64,000 bases of DNA from Akkermansia muciniphila (GTDB lineage: Bacteria; Verrucomicrobiota; Verrucomicrobiia; Verrucomicrobiales; Akkermansiaceae). Numbering within the stretch: the stretch's first letter is position 1; each line of letters begins with the position of its first letter. The stretch covers positions 124,001 through 188,000 of the forward strand of contig NZ_PJKB01000002.1 of the NCBI RefSeq assembly GCF_002884975.1. Reading direction: 5' to 3'. Below are positions 17,644 through 25,602 of this stretch, piece after piece. The position numbers and the translations under genes are program-made. The notes beneath the pieces were generated by a model. The model did no database searches, was not told the DNA's origin, and saw nothing but the letters and a program-made list of their open reading frames with translations.

Positions 17644-18183
17644 TTACGGCAGGAGGGAGAGCGTTTCTTGAACAATCCGGTCCACCGGCATCAGTTTTCC
17701 CGCCCCTTCCGCGCCGCAGGCCAGAACGCCGGACTCACAGGGGCCCAGGATGTGGTGGCCTTTCCGCTGCTTCAGGATGGCCGCATTCTGCTGCGTGGCC
17801 GCGTGTTCCCACATGTGGACGTTCATGGCCGGGCAGATGAGCACGGGAGCCTGGCAGGCCAGGTAAAGGGAACTGAGCATGTCCGGCGCGAAGCCGTGGG
17901 CGAAGTTGGCCATGGTGTTTGCCGTGGCGGGAGCCACCACCAGAAGGTCCGCCCGCTGCGCGAGCTGGATGTGGGGGGGGACCCAGTCTCCCTTTTCATC
18001 CTCAAAGGAAGAAAAAACGGGGTTGCGGGAGATGGTGTGCAATGTGAGGGCCGTGACGAATTCCTGGGCCTTGGCCGTGCAGACGCAGTGCACCTCATGC
18101 CCGGCTTTAACCAGGGCGGAAGCGATGTCCGCCGCCTTATACGCGGCAATGGAGCCGGAGATGCCCAGGATGATGCAGGCCAT
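17644..18183 (-). CDS. coaC: Phosphopantothenoylcysteine decarboxylase (stand-alone CoaC)
   Basis: This 179-residue HFCD-family flavoprotein decarboxylates 4'-phosphopantothenoylcysteine to phosphopantetheine in CoA synthesis. The FMN-binding GISGSIAAYKAAD segment starts at residue 6. VVAPATANTMANFAHG and the PAMNVHMWEHAATQ substrate-clamp motif are intact. The ATG at 18183 gives the family-typical N-terminus; the frame is open 45 bases further. The ligase half is encoded separately at 8363-9022. The start follows the RelE-like gene by 13 bp. Confidence 0.92.
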   Translation of the reverse strand: MACIILGISGSIAAYKAADIASALVKAGHEVHCVCTAKAQEFVTALTLHTISRNPVFSSFEDEKGDWVPPHIQLAQRADLLVVAPATANTMANFAHGFAPDMLSSLYLACQAPVLICPAMNVHMWEHAATQQNAAILKQRKGHHILGPCESGVLACGAEGAGKLMPVDRIVQETLSLLP

Positions 18184-18196
18184 GGGATCAGAATGG

Positions 18197-18565
18197 TCAG
18201 GATTTGGAGGCGTTTTTGCCTTCGTCAATGAGTTTCCAGAAATGTTTGGACTGGCTCAGGATTTCATCTTCCCCCGCAGAGGGAGAAATGTTGGTGCGGA
18301 ACAGGAAATCGTTCAGGCTGTTGGCGTGCAGGACACGGTGGACGACCACCTTGCCTTCAATGACTTCAAAATAGATGCGGTAGTCTCTGGCTACGTAACG
18401 GTAAAGAATTTTACCGTCCTTTTCCATCTTGCCGAAACGGGCGTCATCCAGGGTTTGCAGAGTGGATTCAGAAACCTGGAAGTCTCCGAGCAGGTCCAGT
18501 TGTTCCAGAGTAGGGATGCTGGATACTTCCGCAGCGCTGATTTTATTGAAGACGATTTGAAGCAC
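18197..18565 (-). CDS. RelE/ParE-fold protein without adjacent antitoxin
   Basis: This 122-residue protein has a GTG start preceded by AAAAAGGG. Residues 45-85 (LYRYVARDYRIYFEV...VVVHRVLHA) resemble the RelE/ParE toxin core, where the motif is YR-x-GDYRI-x-yei followed by a beta-strand. No antitoxin-like gene flanks it. It lies in a co-directional string between a PDZ protein and coaC, the slot where some bacteria carry rpoZ. Toxin activity is not established, and it may be a domesticated housekeeping relative. Confidence 0.6.
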   Translation of the reverse strand: MLQIVFNKISAAEVSSIPTLEQLDLLGDFQVSESTLQTLDDARFGKMEKDGKILYRYVARDYRIYFEVIEGKVVVHRVLHANSLNDFLFRTNISPSAGEDEILSQSKHFWKLIDEGKNASKS

Positions 18566-18678
18566 GCCCTTTTTTAAGTGCGCCGGCGTCCGAGTTCAAG
18601 CCTGAAACAAGCCACGGAACGATTTTGGACCGGGCCGTGCGGGGGCTGCGGCGTTTCCCCGGGAGGCGGGTTTCCGCA

Positions 18679-19554
18679 TTACCGGGCATCCTGTGTGGGA
18701 ATGATGCCCTTGCTTTTTACCACCTGGGTGCCGCGGATGACTTCAACGGTCAGGGGCTTGTCTCCCGTGAGGTAATAGGTGGCGTCCAGCATGTCGCCAT
18801 AGTTGCGGATGGCGGAGCCGTTGATGCTGATGAGGATGTCTCCGGTCTGGATGCCTCCCCGGGCCAGGGGGCCTCCGCTAATGAGGCCTTCAATGACGGG
18901 GGTGGAGGCGTTAATGTCCAGAAGGCACCCCAGGCGCACTCTTTTGGCTTCCGGATGGTCCGCCAGGAAGGAAATGGCCTGGGCGGGCAGCAGATGGCAC
19001 GTTCCCCTGCGGGAGACTCCCAGCACGATGCCGACCAGGCGGTTTTCAGCGTCATAGCAGGGCTGGCCGATGGGCGGTGCCGCCAGCTTGGGGAATTGGG
19101 CGCGGACAAGGCGCAGCGGGAAGCTGGTGTCTCCTATGGAATGCTCCATGCCCACGTAAATTCCCAGCGTGGGTTCGTTGCGGTTGCTGGTAAAGGCCAG
19201 CCGTGCGCCGCGCCTGAGAGTGCCAGCGGGCGCCAGGATTGCGGGATCTCCGCTGATCCGGGCGGCGTCCACCTTGAAGATGGTCAGGCCCGTGAGTTTT
19301 TCCTGGGCCCATACTTGCAGGGGCGGAGTGTCCTTGTCCCCAAGATAGTAGGCTACCCCTCCGTTTTTAAAGACCCTGTACGGAATCAGGGAGGCGATCA
19401 GGTCTTTTCCGACCTGCGCCGCCATGGCAGTGTACGGCGCTCCTTCCGCCTGTTGCGGAATGGCTTCTACCTTAAAAGGGGCAGGCACGGCCGCCGCTTG
19501 ATAAATCAAGCCTGCAACGGCTATGCCCGCCAATATCGGAGCCAGGTTCATCAT
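18679..19554 (-). CDS. Degenerate trypsin-like/PDZ protein, exported or membrane-anchored
   Basis: This 291-residue protein has an N-terminal hydrophobic segment (residues 5-22). A trypsin-like beta-barrel region follows (about 45-195), then a PDZ domain (about 205-285, with GGIQTGDILISINGS). The layout is that of DegS/HtrA. The catalytic serine motif GNSGG is not recognisable: the equivalent region reads PPIGQPCYD. It is therefore probably a pseudoprotease. It starts 6 bp after the putative anti-sigma gene, strongly suggesting co-translation. Confidence 0.7.
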   Translation of the reverse strand: MMNLAPILAGIAVAGLIYQAAAVPAPFKVEAIPQQAEGAPYTAMAAQVGKDLIASLIPYRVFKNGGVAYYLGDKDTPPLQVWAQEKLTGLTIFKVDAARISGDPAILAPAGTLRRGARLAFTSNRNEPTLGIYVGMEHSIGDTSFPLRLVRAQFPKLAAPPIGQPCYDAENRLVGIVLGVSRRGTCHLLPAQAISFLADHPEAKRVRLGCLLDINASTPVIEGLISGGPLARGGIQTGDILISINGSAIRNYGDMLDATYYLTGDKPLTVEVIRGTQVVKSKGIIPTQDAR

Positions 19555-19560
19555 GGATTG

Positions 19561-20076
19561 TTACATCTCAATGAGAACGCGGGATACCGGTTTTTTATCG
19601 GTATTGGAATCAGTCTTCAGCTGACTGTCTTTGGCCGATGTTTCATGTGAAGACGCTCCCGTGGTGAATTCGGGTTGTTCAGCGGGGGCGGCTTCGGTTG
19701 AAGGTTTTTCAATAGTTTCGATACTTACGGGAACGGAGTTCTGAATGATCTTTGTTTCATTATCCTTGGTGGATACGTAGGAATCAGCAGGTTCATCCAT
19801 ATTCCCGGATGCGATAATAACGCCGACAGCAGCCAATGTCACGATGGACATGGAGGCGTAGACCCACTGCCAACCGCGAAAGTTTTGCAGATAGTTGTCC
19901 AGGCGTTCGAGTAGCAATTTCCAAGCAGAGTGGGTAGCCGGATCGGTTTCCTTTCTTAAGTGAAAATTACGGAGGAAATCTTCCTCAAAGTTGTCATGGT
20001 AACAGGCTTCCTTGCGAAAAGATGCCAGCATGGCAACCAGAGTTTCCTCATTGTGTTCTGTGGATTGTTTATCCAT
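19561..20076 (-). CDS. Putative membrane anti-sigma factor
   Basis: This 171-residue protein has a cytoplasmic N-terminal part of about 70 residues. One transmembrane helix follows (about 72-92, YASMSIVTLAAVGVIIAS), then a Ser/Thr/Glu-rich extracytoplasmic tail. The topology, and the position directly after an ECF sigma gene, fit an anti-sigma factor. No canonical zinc anti-sigma motif is visible, so the assignment rests mainly on context. Confidence 0.6.
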   Translation of the reverse strand: MDKQSTEHNEETLVAMLASFRKEACYHDNFEEDFLRNFHLRKETDPATHSAWKLLLERLDNYLQNFRGWQWVYASMSIVTLAAVGVIIASGNMDEPADSYVSTKDNETKIIQNSVPVSIETIEKPSTEAAPAEQPEFTTGASSHETSAKDSQLKTDSNTDKKPVSRVLIEM

Positions 20077-20113
20077 CGTCGTTGATTTTAAGTGTAATAA
20101 AGGTTTGGGGTTT

Positions 20114-20133
20114 TAGTCCTAAACCTAGGACTA
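20114..20133. promoter_or_regulatory. Inverted repeat between sigma and anti-sigma genes
   Basis: TAGTCCT and AGGACTA form 7-bp arms around a 6-nt spacer, in the 106-bp gap between the sigma stop and the anti-sigma start. It could be an operator, or an attenuating hairpin that sets the ratio of the two proteins. No U-tract follows. Confidence 0.35.
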
Positions 20134-20182
20134 TGCATTTTGACAGGGCGGGGGGAACCGGCGTTCAATATTTTTTTCACCG

Positions 20183-20782
20183 TTAACTCAGATATTCCGC
20201 CAGCAGTCCCTGGAGTTCCTTGTGGGCGTAATGCAGACGTGATCTGAGCGTTCCTTCGGAGATGCCCAGCAGGGCGGATATTTCCGTATGGTTAAGACCC
20301 TTCACATCATGAAGGACAACGACTTCCCTGTGCTTGGTGGAGAGTTTCTTCAGGGCTTCATTGATCTTGAGCTGAAGTTCGTTCAAATGGGTGCGGCGTT
20401 CCGGGTCCGCCCCATCCGTTTCATCAGCCATGTTCATGTCCTTTTCCGTATGGTCGCCGTACTCGTCGTCGTCCAGGCTGTAGGTCATCCTGCGGTTTCT
20501 CTTTTTCAGGAAGTTCCTGGCGTGGTTGACGGCAATGGAATGCAGCCAGGTGTAAAAGGCGCTTTGCCCGTTGAAATAGCGCAAGGCCCGGTAGGCTTTG
20601 GAAAACGCTTCCTGAGCGATGTCATAAGCATCGTCATAGTTGTCCGTCATCTGGTACAGAGTGGCGTGGAGCTTGCGGCTGTGACGAACGACTAGTTCAT
20701 CAAAAGCACGCGAATCTCCTTCCCGCGCCCTGGCGACCAGTTCAGTGTCTTCCAGGGTCGTATATGCAATGGGTCCCGACAT
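20183..20782 (-). CDS. ECF-type RNA polymerase sigma factor (RpoE-like)
   Basis: This 199-residue sigma factor has region 2 at about residues 20-90 (HSRKLHATLYQMTDNYDDAYDIAQEAF; STRONG -10 recognition helix near FYTWLHSIAVN). An acidic linker follows, then region 4 at about 130-190 (STKHREVVVLHDVKGLNHTEI) with a helix-turn-helix. It is followed by a membrane protein and a DegS-like PDZ protein, an arrangement that recalls RpoE-RseA-DegS. The start lies 33 bp after purF, so it may also be read from the purF transcript. Confidence 0.9.
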   Translation of the reverse strand: MSGPIAYTTLEDTELVARAREGDSRAFDELVVRHSRKLHATLYQMTDNYDDAYDIAQEAFSKAYRALRYFNGQSAFYTWLHSIAVNHARNFLKKRNRRMTYSLDDDEYGDHTEKDMNMADETDGADPERRTHLNELQLKINEALKKLSTKHREVVVLHDVKGLNHTEISALLGISEGTLRSRLHYAHKELQGLLAEYLS

Positions 20783-20815
20783 ATTAGCAGCAGAATACCC
20801 AAAAATAGGTACCCG

Positions 20816-22735
20816 CTACAAGGGCAAATCGTATGCACGGCCCCCTTTACCCTCAAACCAGCGCATGTATGCCACATTAACTGTGGTATATCCGCCCGGA
20901 GTCGGGTAGTCCCCAGTGAAATACCAGTCTCCGCAGGGGCCTTCTATGGAGGCGTGCAGGTTTTCAATGGTCTGGAAAATGACTTCCACGGGGCACGGAG
21001 CGTCATGCGGCGTGACTAGGCGCGTGATTTCACGGGAGATTTCAGCGTCCGTCAGGCCTTCGTAAATGGCCTTGACGCAGTTGCGCCGTTCTTCCCTGGG
21101 CTTGGTCAGTTCCTCCTTGCATGCCTTGTACACATCTTCCAGCAGCCGGGCCTGTCCGTGCTGCTTGAGCAGGGAGACCGCCGCCTGGAAGGCGATGAAG
21201 TTCCCCAGCTCGGACATGTCAATGCCGTAGCAGTCCGGATACCGGATTTGCGGAGCAGTAGAGGCGACGACGATTTTCCGGGGATTGGTGCGTCCCAGGA
21301 TGCGGAGGATGGACCTTCTCAGCGTGGTGCCGCGGACGATGGAGTCGTCTATGGCGACGAGCACGTCTTCCGGACCCACGGCCCCGTAAGTGAGGTCATA
21401 CACGTGGGAGACCAGCTGCGCGCGGCTCTTCTCCTGCGTGATGAAGGTGCGCATCTTGATGTCCTTGTGGGCGATTTTTTCACCGCGCGGCCACCGTTTC
21501 AGGATGGCGCTGTCCAGCATCTTTTCATCCAGGGTCCCGTTTCTCAGGGCGTCCAGAAGCTGGGCGTGCACGCGCTTGCGGCGGTAGACGCGCAGGCCTT
21601 CCAGCAGGCCGTAGTAGGCGGTTTCCGCCGTGTTGGGGATGTAGGTGATGGCGGATTTGTCAAAGCGGTCTTCCAGGGAATCCACGATTTGGGGGGTCAG
21701 CGCCGCGCCCAGGGCCTTGCGTTCCCGGTACACGATGGGATCATTCCCGCGGGAGAAGTAGATTTTTTCAAAGGAGCACGGGGTGGGCTTCAGCGGAGTG
21801 GTGAATTCCGTGATGTTATGCGTGCCGTCCGCCTTGATGGAGAGCATGTGGGCCGGGGGCAGTTCCTGCACCTGTTCGCTTTCCGCTTCAAAGACGGTCA
21901 TCAGCGGAACGCGTTCGGAGGCTACGGCTATGTATTCATCCGTGATGAGGTAGTGGCAGGGGCGGATGCCGTGGGGGTCCCGCAGGCAGAAGTAGTCCCC
22001 GTTGCCGATGGCGCCCATGATGGCGTAGCCGCCGTCCCACTGTTTGGCGGAGTTATGAATGATTTCCTGGATATTGAGCCGGGAGGAGATGGCATGGGGG
22101 ATTTCCGGTCCGGGCATGCCGCCGTCGCGCAGGGCGCGGTAAAGGTCCGTGTGGGCCTCATCCAGGTGGTAACCTATTTCTTCAAGGACGGTCTGCGTGT
22201 CCGTGCCGAAGACGGGGTGCTGCCCGCGTTCAATCATGCGCTGGTTGAGCTCCGGCGTGTTGGTCATGTTGAAGTTCCCCAGCACCATCAGGGTGCGCGT
22301 CGGCCAGTTGGTGCGGCGCAGGTAGGGATGGCAGGAACCTTCGTCAAAGAGGCCGGAGGTGCCGTAGCGGAGGTGGCCCATCAGGATTTCACCGCCGTAG
22401 TCAAAGTTGTTCTTGATGTCTTCCGCGTCCTTCAGGTTGACCTGGCCGCGGCGGACTTTTTTGTTGAGCTTCTTGATTTGCCCGTTGAAGATGGTGGTCA
22501 GGGCGTCCTTGCTGGCGTCCCTGGTGCGGAACAGGTAGGGCTGCCCCAGGGGCATGTTCAGCTTAACGCAGCCGATGCCCGCGCCGTCCTGCCCGCGGTT
22601 GTACTGCTTTTCCATCAGGATGAGCAGCTTGTTGAACGCCCAGAGGGTGGAGCCGTATTTATCCTGAAAATAAGAGAGAGGCTTAAGCAGGCGAATGGCG
22701 GCTACGCCGCACTCGTGTTTAAGAAAATCGCTCAT
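20816..22735 (-). CDS. purF: Amidophosphoribosyltransferase, long Bacteroidetes-like form
   Basis: This 639-residue protein is longer than the roughly 470-500 residues of E. coli or B. subtilis PurF. It catalyses the first committed step of purine synthesis: glutamine plus PRPP to phosphoribosylamine. The N-terminal Ntn glutaminase begins after a short propeptide, with the nucleophile in KHECGVA (Cys9). The HLRYGTSG loop is present. The PRPP-binding motif VAIDDSIVRGTT lies in the second half. The extra C-terminal segment matches the long forms known from Bacteroidetes. purM lies immediately upstream on the same strand, supporting a purine operon. Confidence 0.88.
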   Translation of the reverse strand: MSDFLKHECGVAAIRLLKPLSYFQDKYGSTLWAFNKLLILMEKQYNRGQDGAGIGCVKLNMPLGQPYLFRTRDASKDALTTIFNGQIKKLNKKVRRGQVNLKDAEDIKNNFDYGGEILMGHLRYGTSGLFDEGSCHPYLRRTNWPTRTLMVLGNFNMTNTPELNQRMIERGQHPVFGTDTQTVLEEIGYHLDEAHTDLYRALRDGGMPGPEIPHAISSRLNIQEIIHNSAKQWDGGYAIMGAIGNGDYFCLRDPHGIRPCHYLITDEYIAVASERVPLMTVFEAESEQVQELPPAHMLSIKADGTHNITEFTTPLKPTPCSFEKIYFSRGNDPIVYRERKALGAALTPQIVDSLEDRFDKSAITYIPNTAETAYYGLLEGLRVYRRKRVHAQLLDALRNGTLDEKMLDSAILKRWPRGEKIAHKDIKMRTFITQEKSRAQLVSHVYDLTYGAVGPEDVLVAIDDSIVRGTTLRRSILRILGRTNPRKIVVASTAPQIRYPDCYGIDMSELGNFIAFQAAVSLLKQHGQARLLEDVYKACKEELTKPREERRNCVKAIYEGLTDAEISREITRLVTPHDAPCPVEVIFQTIENLHASIEGPCGDWYFTGDYPTPGGYTTVNVAYMRWFEGKGGRAYDLPL

Positions 22736-22801
22736 GGGATTGTGATGAAAAGATTGTCCTGTGAAGTGTGGTGTATCCGCTGCAAGGAAATGGCTCCGTC
22801 T

Positions 22802-23803
22802 CTATTCGCCCTGTACCTTGACATGAATGCCGCGGCCTTCTCTCAGCGTGCCGATGACCGTGCCGCCGGGGCCTGCCTTCAACGCGGCTTCCACGTCCTC
22901 CGGCTTTACGATGGCTACCCAGCCGATGCCCATGTTGAAAGTGTTGAAGCGGTCCTGGGGGTCCGCATGCTTCAGGATTTTCTGGGCTGCGGGGTTATCC
23001 CAGAAGGGAATGGTGAGGTCCGCGCCGTAGTCGCCCAGAAAGCGTTCCAGGTTTTCCGGAAGGCCGCCCCCGGTGATGTGGGCATAGGCCTTGGGGATGA
23101 CATTGGAGCTGCGCATGTCCGCCACCACATCATGGTACAGGCGGGTAGGCTGCAGCAGGGAGCGGAGTTCCTCTTCATCAACCACGTCCGGATTTTCTTC
23201 CAGGATGCGGCGGATGAGGCTCCAGCCGTTGGCATGGAAGCTGTCGGATTTGTAACCGATGAATACGTCACCGGGCTGGACGGTCTTGGGATCAATCAGC
23301 TTGCTTTTTTCACAGCAGCCGATGCAGAAGCCGGAAAGCTCCACGATGGATTCCGGAACCACGCCGGGCATTTCCGCCGTTTCCCCGCCTGCCAGAATGC
23401 AGTTGCAGGATTCCAGATAGTCGCACATCCCGGCCACCAGGCGGGTGATGCGCGTACGTTCCTGTTCCAGGTTGGAGATGCCCAGGTAGTCCAGGAAGAG
23501 AAGAGGGTCCCCGCCAGTGGTGAGGATGTCGTTGACGTTCATGGCCACCAGGTCCTTGCCGGCGGTTTCCACCATGTCCAGTTCAAACAGGATTTCCGTC
23601 TTGGTGCCCACGCCGTCGCATCCGGTGACGATGACCGGTTCCTTGTAGGAGCTGAGGTCATAGGCGGCGGCAAAAAGACCAAAGGCCTGGTGCAGGGAGC
23701 GCTGCTTTTGCGTTCTTTTAACGTGAGAGCTGATGTCGGATACAAAAGCGGCTGCTTCTTTGGTATCGACCCCCGATTGCTTGTAGGTTAATTTGCCGGA
23801 CAT
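22802..23803 (-). CDS. purM: Phosphoribosylformylglycinamidine cyclo-ligase (AIR synthetase)
   Basis: This 333-residue PurM-fold enzyme uses ATP to cyclise FGAM to aminoimidazole ribonucleotide. Diagnostic blocks include YKQSGVDTKEA, GCDGVGTKTE, MNVNDILTTGGDP and the AGGETAEMPG signature, followed by ITGGGLPENL. The length is normal. The gene precedes purF by 66 bp in the same direction, so two purine steps are encoded together. Confidence 0.95.
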   Translation of the reverse strand: MSGKLTYKQSGVDTKEAAAFVSDISSHVKRTQKQRSLHQAFGLFAAAYDLSSYKEPVIVTGCDGVGTKTEILFELDMVETAGKDLVAMNVNDILTTGGDPLLFLDYLGISNLEQERTRITRLVAGMCDYLESCNCILAGGETAEMPGVVPESIVELSGFCIGCCEKSKLIDPKTVQPGDVFIGYKSDSFHANGWSLIRRILEENPDVVDEEELRSLLQPTRLYHDVVADMRSSNVIPKAYAHITGGGLPENLERFLGDYGADLTIPFWDNPAAQKILKHADPQDRFNTFNMGIGWVAIVKPEDVEAALKAGPGGTVIGTLREGRGIHVKVQGE

Positions 23804-23906
23804 TGAACGGATGGACTGGGTGTGCCAGCATCCTAGAGGAAGGCTCCTGCCGCGGCGAGTGAAAAAAGAAGTATTTTTGCCATAGGCCGGGCAGGAGGAG
23901 GCCTTT

Positions 23907-24368
23907 TTATTCCACTTCTATCTTGCAGTCGCGCCAGAGCCACCAGGCATCCAGGGAGAATTTGCCCGGCCCCGTGTAGAAGAGGGTCAGATAAATCAGC
24001 AGGTAGATGGACGCGAGTTCCTGGGCGCCCCAGCCGGAGAGGCCCAGGACGAGGAAGAGCGCCACGCACATGTTAATGATCAGGATGAGGGCGGCCAGGC
24101 GGGTAAAGAGGCCCAGGAAGATCAGGATGGAGCATCCGAATTCCGCGCCCACGCACAGCAGCAGAGACAGGAAGTTGCCGATTCCGAGCGGGTCCTGGAA
24201 GGCGGCCCAGTTTCCGCTGATGAGCATGTTCAGCTTGGGGATGCCGTGCACAAGCATCATTGCGCCTACGCCCAGGCGCAGCAGCAGGACGCCGAAGTCC
24301 ATGCTGGTGTTAGTGGCAAAGGAGCCAAGCAGGCAGCATGCGGGTGATTTGCATTTATTCTGTTCCAT
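23907..24368 (-). CDS. DoxX-family membrane protein
   Basis: This 153-residue protein has four predicted membrane helices. The DoxX signature near the N-terminus reads LLRLGVGAMMLVHGIPKL, and YLTLFYTGPGKFSLD lies near the end. DoxX proteins have been linked to quinone-dependent thiol or sulfur oxidation, but the role here is unknown. The start is uncertain: ATG 24368 gives a short Cys-containing N-terminus, while ATG 24302 starts directly at the first helix. The frame extends further upstream without membrane or family character. Confidence 0.8.
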   Translation of the reverse strand: MEQNKCKSPACCLLGSFATNTSMDFGVLLLRLGVGAMMLVHGIPKLNMLISGNWAAFQDPLGIGNFLSLLLCVGAEFGCSILIFLGLFTRLAALILIINMCVALFLVLGLSGWGAQELASIYLLIYLTLFYTGPGKFSLDAWWLWRDCKIEVE

Positions 24369-24554
24369 GCACTGTAGACCGTTCGTGCGGCAGAAATGCT
24401 CAAATAAAATAGGATGAAATGAAATATCCGGAACCAGGAGGAAGCGGCCTGCTGCGCGGACGTTCCGTTTGAGGAGAAGCCGGGCACTTTCCACAGTTTC
24501 CGGTCTGCCGGCAGATACTGCCGCGCGCGGGTGGAGAAGGAGATAATGTTTCTT

Positions 24555-24585
24555 ATTGAAGAGGCTGTCAGACAGCCTCTTCAAT
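24555..24585 (-). terminator. Perfect 15-bp hairpin after SGNH gene
   Basis: Arms 24555-24569 and 24571-24585 are perfectly complementary around a single base. The hairpin lies about 18 nt after the SGNH esterase stop. No U-tract follows on the minus strand, whereas on the plus strand TTTTTC follows it. It may therefore be a stability hairpin or a plus-strand terminator. Confidence 0.55.
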
Positions 24586-24603
24586 AGGTTTTTCAAGGGG
24601 TGT

Positions 24604-25581
24604 TCAATGCTTTTTTGCGGGAATCAGGCGGAAGGCGGAGGGGGATTTGGCGGATTTGATTTCCAGGGGCTTGGTTGGGTCCTTTTGAGTTTCCGCGCCT
24701 ATGGTGATGATAAGCCTGTCTTTGGGGTGGATGACGGTGGCGTTTTCAAAGACGAGCGTATTGGAGCCGTCCGTCAGCTTCCAGCCGTCCAGCAGGATGC
24801 CGGAGTCTCCGGGATTGTTGATAATCACGTTGCCGGTGCCAGGTTCCAGCTTGGGAGCGGGCTGCTTGAGCTTCATGCTTTTTGCCAGCTTGGCGAAGGT
24901 GATTTCCGCGATGCGCCGCGCGCCCGGCTCCGTGGGGTGCAGGCCGTCCACATACCATTCCGGATGGTCGGAAAGGGGGTGCAGCGCGTCAAAGAGGCCG
25001 ACCTTGTGCTTGCGCGCCACGGTGGCGATCAGTTTTTCCGCTTCCGGACGGTTGGCTGCGGAGCCGTTGTCCGAGCCTGCGTATTTGCGCACGTCCGGGT
25101 AGCAGTTGCCGGGGAACGCCTTTTTGTTGAGCGGGCCGCGGTAGTCCGGACCCAGCAGGCCCCAGGCGAAGAATCTGGCCTTGGGATTGGCGGATTTCCA
25201 GGCATTGAACAGGTCGTCATAACCCTTGGCGAACAGCTTGGGGTCCCACCAGCGGCCCGTGTCATTGATGCCCAGGTTGCAGATGTAAACGTCCGCCTTG
25301 AATTCCAGGGATTGCTTGTGTTCCTTGGTGCTGCCGTACCAGCGGCCCACCTGGCCCGGATAATCCCCGGCCGTTTTTCCGGGATTGCCGAAGCCCCTGA
25401 CGTCAAAGTCCGGACCCATCAGCGTGCCGAGCACCTGCGGATACCGGGCATCTCCGGGTTTGAGGCCGGAGCCGAAGGTGATGCTGTCCCCCACGCAGGC
25501 TACTTTGGTGGGGGCGGCCTGTGCCGCGATGCCCAGGGAAAGGGCCGCGGCCAGGGAAGCGAAGAGAAGATGAAGGTTCAT
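24604..25581 (-). CDS. Secreted SGNH/GDSL-family esterase
   Basis: This 325-residue protein has a signal peptide (residues 1-22) and a GDSL-type hydrolase domain. The nucleophile motif is VGDSITFG. The oxyanion Asn is in NLGINDTG, and the catalytic Asp-x-x-His is in DGLHPTEPG. A beta-rich C-terminal module of about 85 residues follows. Such enzymes deacetylate glycans. Adjacency to a sialate O-acetylesterase-like gene suggests mucin glycan deacetylation (inference). The upstream gene ends 22 bp before the start. Confidence 0.88.
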   Translation of the reverse strand: MNLHLLFASLAAALSLGIAAQAAPTKVACVGDSITFGSGLKPGDARYPQVLGTLMGPDFDVRGFGNPGKTAGDYPGQVGRWYGSTKEHKQSLEFKADVYICNLGINDTGRWWDPKLFAKGYDDLFNAWKSANPKARFFAWGLLGPDYRGPLNKKAFPGNCYPDVRKYAGSDNGSAANRPEAEKLIATVARKHKVGLFDALHPLSDHPEWYVDGLHPTEPGARRIAEITFAKLAKSMKLKQPAPKLEPGTGNVIINNPGDSGILLDGWKLTDGSNTLVFENATVIHPKDRLIITIGAETQKDPTKPLEIKSAKSPSAFRLIPAKKH

Positions 25582-25602
25582 GGCAGGGTGGAATGACGAG
25601 AG

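Noticed and set aside
21158-23791. Very long plus-strand open frame (over 870 codons) opposite purF and purM
   Set aside because: It lies wholly antisense to two firmly identified genes and spans the gap between them. Its sequence has the low-complexity Gly/Val/Asp/His bias of a GC-rich complementary frame.
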